Source of the DNA: Syntrophobacterales bacterium
GTDB taxonomy: Bacteria > Desulfobacterota > Syntrophorhabdia > Syntrophorhabdales > WCHB1-27
Direction: 5' to 3'
NCBI GenBank assembly: GCA_017881765.1
Contig: JADGQN010000285.1
Location: forward strand, 1-6,303
Length of the DNA: 6,303 nt
The translations under genes and the position numbers were made by a program. The notes below the pieces were generated by a model, which was not told where the DNA came from, made no database searches, and saw only the letters and a list, made by a program, of their open reading frames with translations. Of the stretch, positions 5,968 through 6,303 are shown one piece after another; within the stretch, counting starts at the first letter, position 1; each line of letters opens with the position of its first letter.

Positions 5968-6026
5968 GTATAACACCTGAGCTAAGGCGCGCGGGTTACC
6001 GCGTCGCCTTCAGCTCATTGTTAGGC
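5968..6026 (+). other. attC: attC recombination site (59-base element) of an integron cassette
   Basis: Exactly 59 bp. The outer left box (R'') is GTATAAC (5968-5974; 6 of 7 to RYYYAAC) and the right box (R') is GTTAGGC (6020-6026; matches GTTRRRY). Inner arms TGAGCT plus AAGGCG (5978-5989) pair with CGCCTT (6005-6010) and AGCTCA (6012-6017), leaving C6011 unpaired. On the opposite strand, which is the recombining strand in integrons, this is an extrahelical G, a hallmark of attC. Short unpaired spacers ACC and TT separate the arms from the core boxes. The terminal hairpin is CGCGG/CCGCG (5990-5994 with 5999-6003). The tyrosine recombinase IntI would cleave between G6020 and T6021. The orientation implies that the array runs left to right. 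Confidence 0.88.
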
Positions 6027-6033
6027 AGTCTAT

Positions 6034-6113
6034 ACTCAACATTTGTCGCGTGCTTGCCAAACCCACGAAACTGCAACGTACAGACTGTCCCGTCCCCTTC
6101 ACAAAGTTTGAGT
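6034..6113. repeat. Imperfect long-range inverted repeat at the 3' end of the next cassette gene
   Basis: Bases 6034-6046 pair with 6101-6113 at 11 of 13 positions, and the left end ACTCAAC fits the RYYYAAC core consensus. The right end GTTTGAGT has an extra T compared with GTTRRRY, and the space between the arms shows no good inner hairpin. It may be a degenerate attC-like site, a terminator-like fold for the minus-strand gene ending at 6099, or chance. Confidence 0.25.
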
Positions 6114-6303
6114 AGCAGAATCGATAGTAATGGCCAAGGTGGCTCGCAGCCAACTGAACTTTGCCTTCATGAAGTCAAAATCAGGTCCGGACGTAATAAA
6201 GGCTGCCTTTCCCTTGATCAGGTAGCCGGTACCAGCCCCACGCAAGCCCTGAACCTTGCTGCTTCCCAGCGTAATCAGCACATTGGGGTTGAAGGCAATG
6301 TTA
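6099..6303 (-). CDS. Pyridoxamine-5'-phosphate-oxidase-like flavin-binding protein, C-terminal part, cut by window edge
   Basis: The frame is open to the right edge, so the N-terminus lies outside; a GTG at 6281 is internal. The 67 residues visible read INxAFNPN-VLITLG-like, then a Lys-Gly-rich strand (GYLIKGKAAFIT), an FDFMKAKFSWLRA helix and an ITIDSATQTL ending. The order of a GYxIKGxA strand, a helix with an aromatic-Leu-Arg motif and a short final strand is that of the C-terminal part of split-barrel FMN-binding proteins related to pyridoxamine-5'-phosphate oxidase. Such proteins usually have about 130-150 residues. Function beyond flavin or cofactor binding cannot be stated. The gene starts the cassette that follows the attC at 5968-6026 and, like the toxin-antitoxin pair, points against the array direction. 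Confidence 0.7.
   Translation of the reverse strand, partial: NIAFNPNVLITLGSSKVQGLRGAGTGYLIKGKAAFITSGPDFDFMKAKFSWLRATLAITIDSATQTL

Larger units (their letters stand above)
5403..6020 (+). mobile_element. Integron gene cassette carrying a toxin-antitoxin pair
   Basis: The right border is the G6020/T6021 cleavage point in the GTTAGGC core of the attC at 5968-6026. The left border is inferred at G5402/T5403, inside GTTATAC (5402-5408). That heptamer is the exact reverse complement of the cassette's own outer attC box GTATAAC (5968-5974), as expected if both boxes once faced each other in the circular cassette. The resulting 618-bp unit is of normal cassette size and is nearly filled by the toxin-antitoxin genes and their promoter, both on the strand opposite to the attC. 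The heptamer GTTATAC does not fully match GTTRRRY. No attC is seen to the left, so the site may be a secondary insertion point or a place where the earlier attC has been lost. Confidence 0.7.

Overview
The window is bacterial DNA of moderately high GC. It has Shine-Dalgarno sites, sigma70-like promoters, an insertion-sequence remnant, a type II toxin-antitoxin pair and an integron recombination site. The sequence does not fix the species. The mix of genes (a stand-alone papain-like protease, a phospholipase C-type phosphoesterase, a radical SAM/SPASM enzyme and integron cassettes) suits an environmental bacterium with an accessory-rich region.

Left part (1-2808): the C-terminal part of a papain-family (C1A) cysteine protease runs rightward off the left edge. 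A cytoplasm-type phosphoesterase of the phospholipase C/acid phosphatase family converges on it, and a long imperfect inverted repeat (697-785) lies between their 3' ends. The spacer 2397-2808 holds a leftward promoter for the phosphoesterase and a rightward promoter with a foldable leader of about 130 nt for the next gene.

Middle part (2809-4543): a radical SAM/SPASM enzyme of the peptide-modifying type carries all three core cysteines and a complete seven-cysteine SPASM pattern. It overlaps by ATGA a 22-codon ORF and is followed by a cysteine-free 120-residue protein with a strong ribosome binding site. I read this as a possible RiPP-type maturation operon whose substrate is either the 22-residue peptide or the 120-residue protein. 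I do not recognise the specific family. The operon is followed by two small hairpins and a perfect 32-bp palindrome.

Right part (4544-6303): just after the palindrome lies the 3' third of an IS110-family transposase, without start or N-terminal domain. About 490 bases without a gene follow. The first half of that stretch is packed with hairpins, including a neatly abutting three-way junction, and may be the element's guide (bridge/seek) RNA or its remains. Next comes an integron gene cassette (5403-6020) carrying a RelE/ParE-type toxin-antitoxin pair on the minus strand with its own promoter, ending in a canonical 59-bp attC site (5968-6026). The cassette's first bases are exactly complementary to the outer core box of its attC, and they also supply the toxin's stop codon. 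A second minus-strand gene, the C-terminus of a pyridoxamine-5'-phosphate-oxidase-like flavin-binding protein, begins the next cassette and leaves the window at the right edge. No recognisable attC precedes the toxin-antitoxin cassette.
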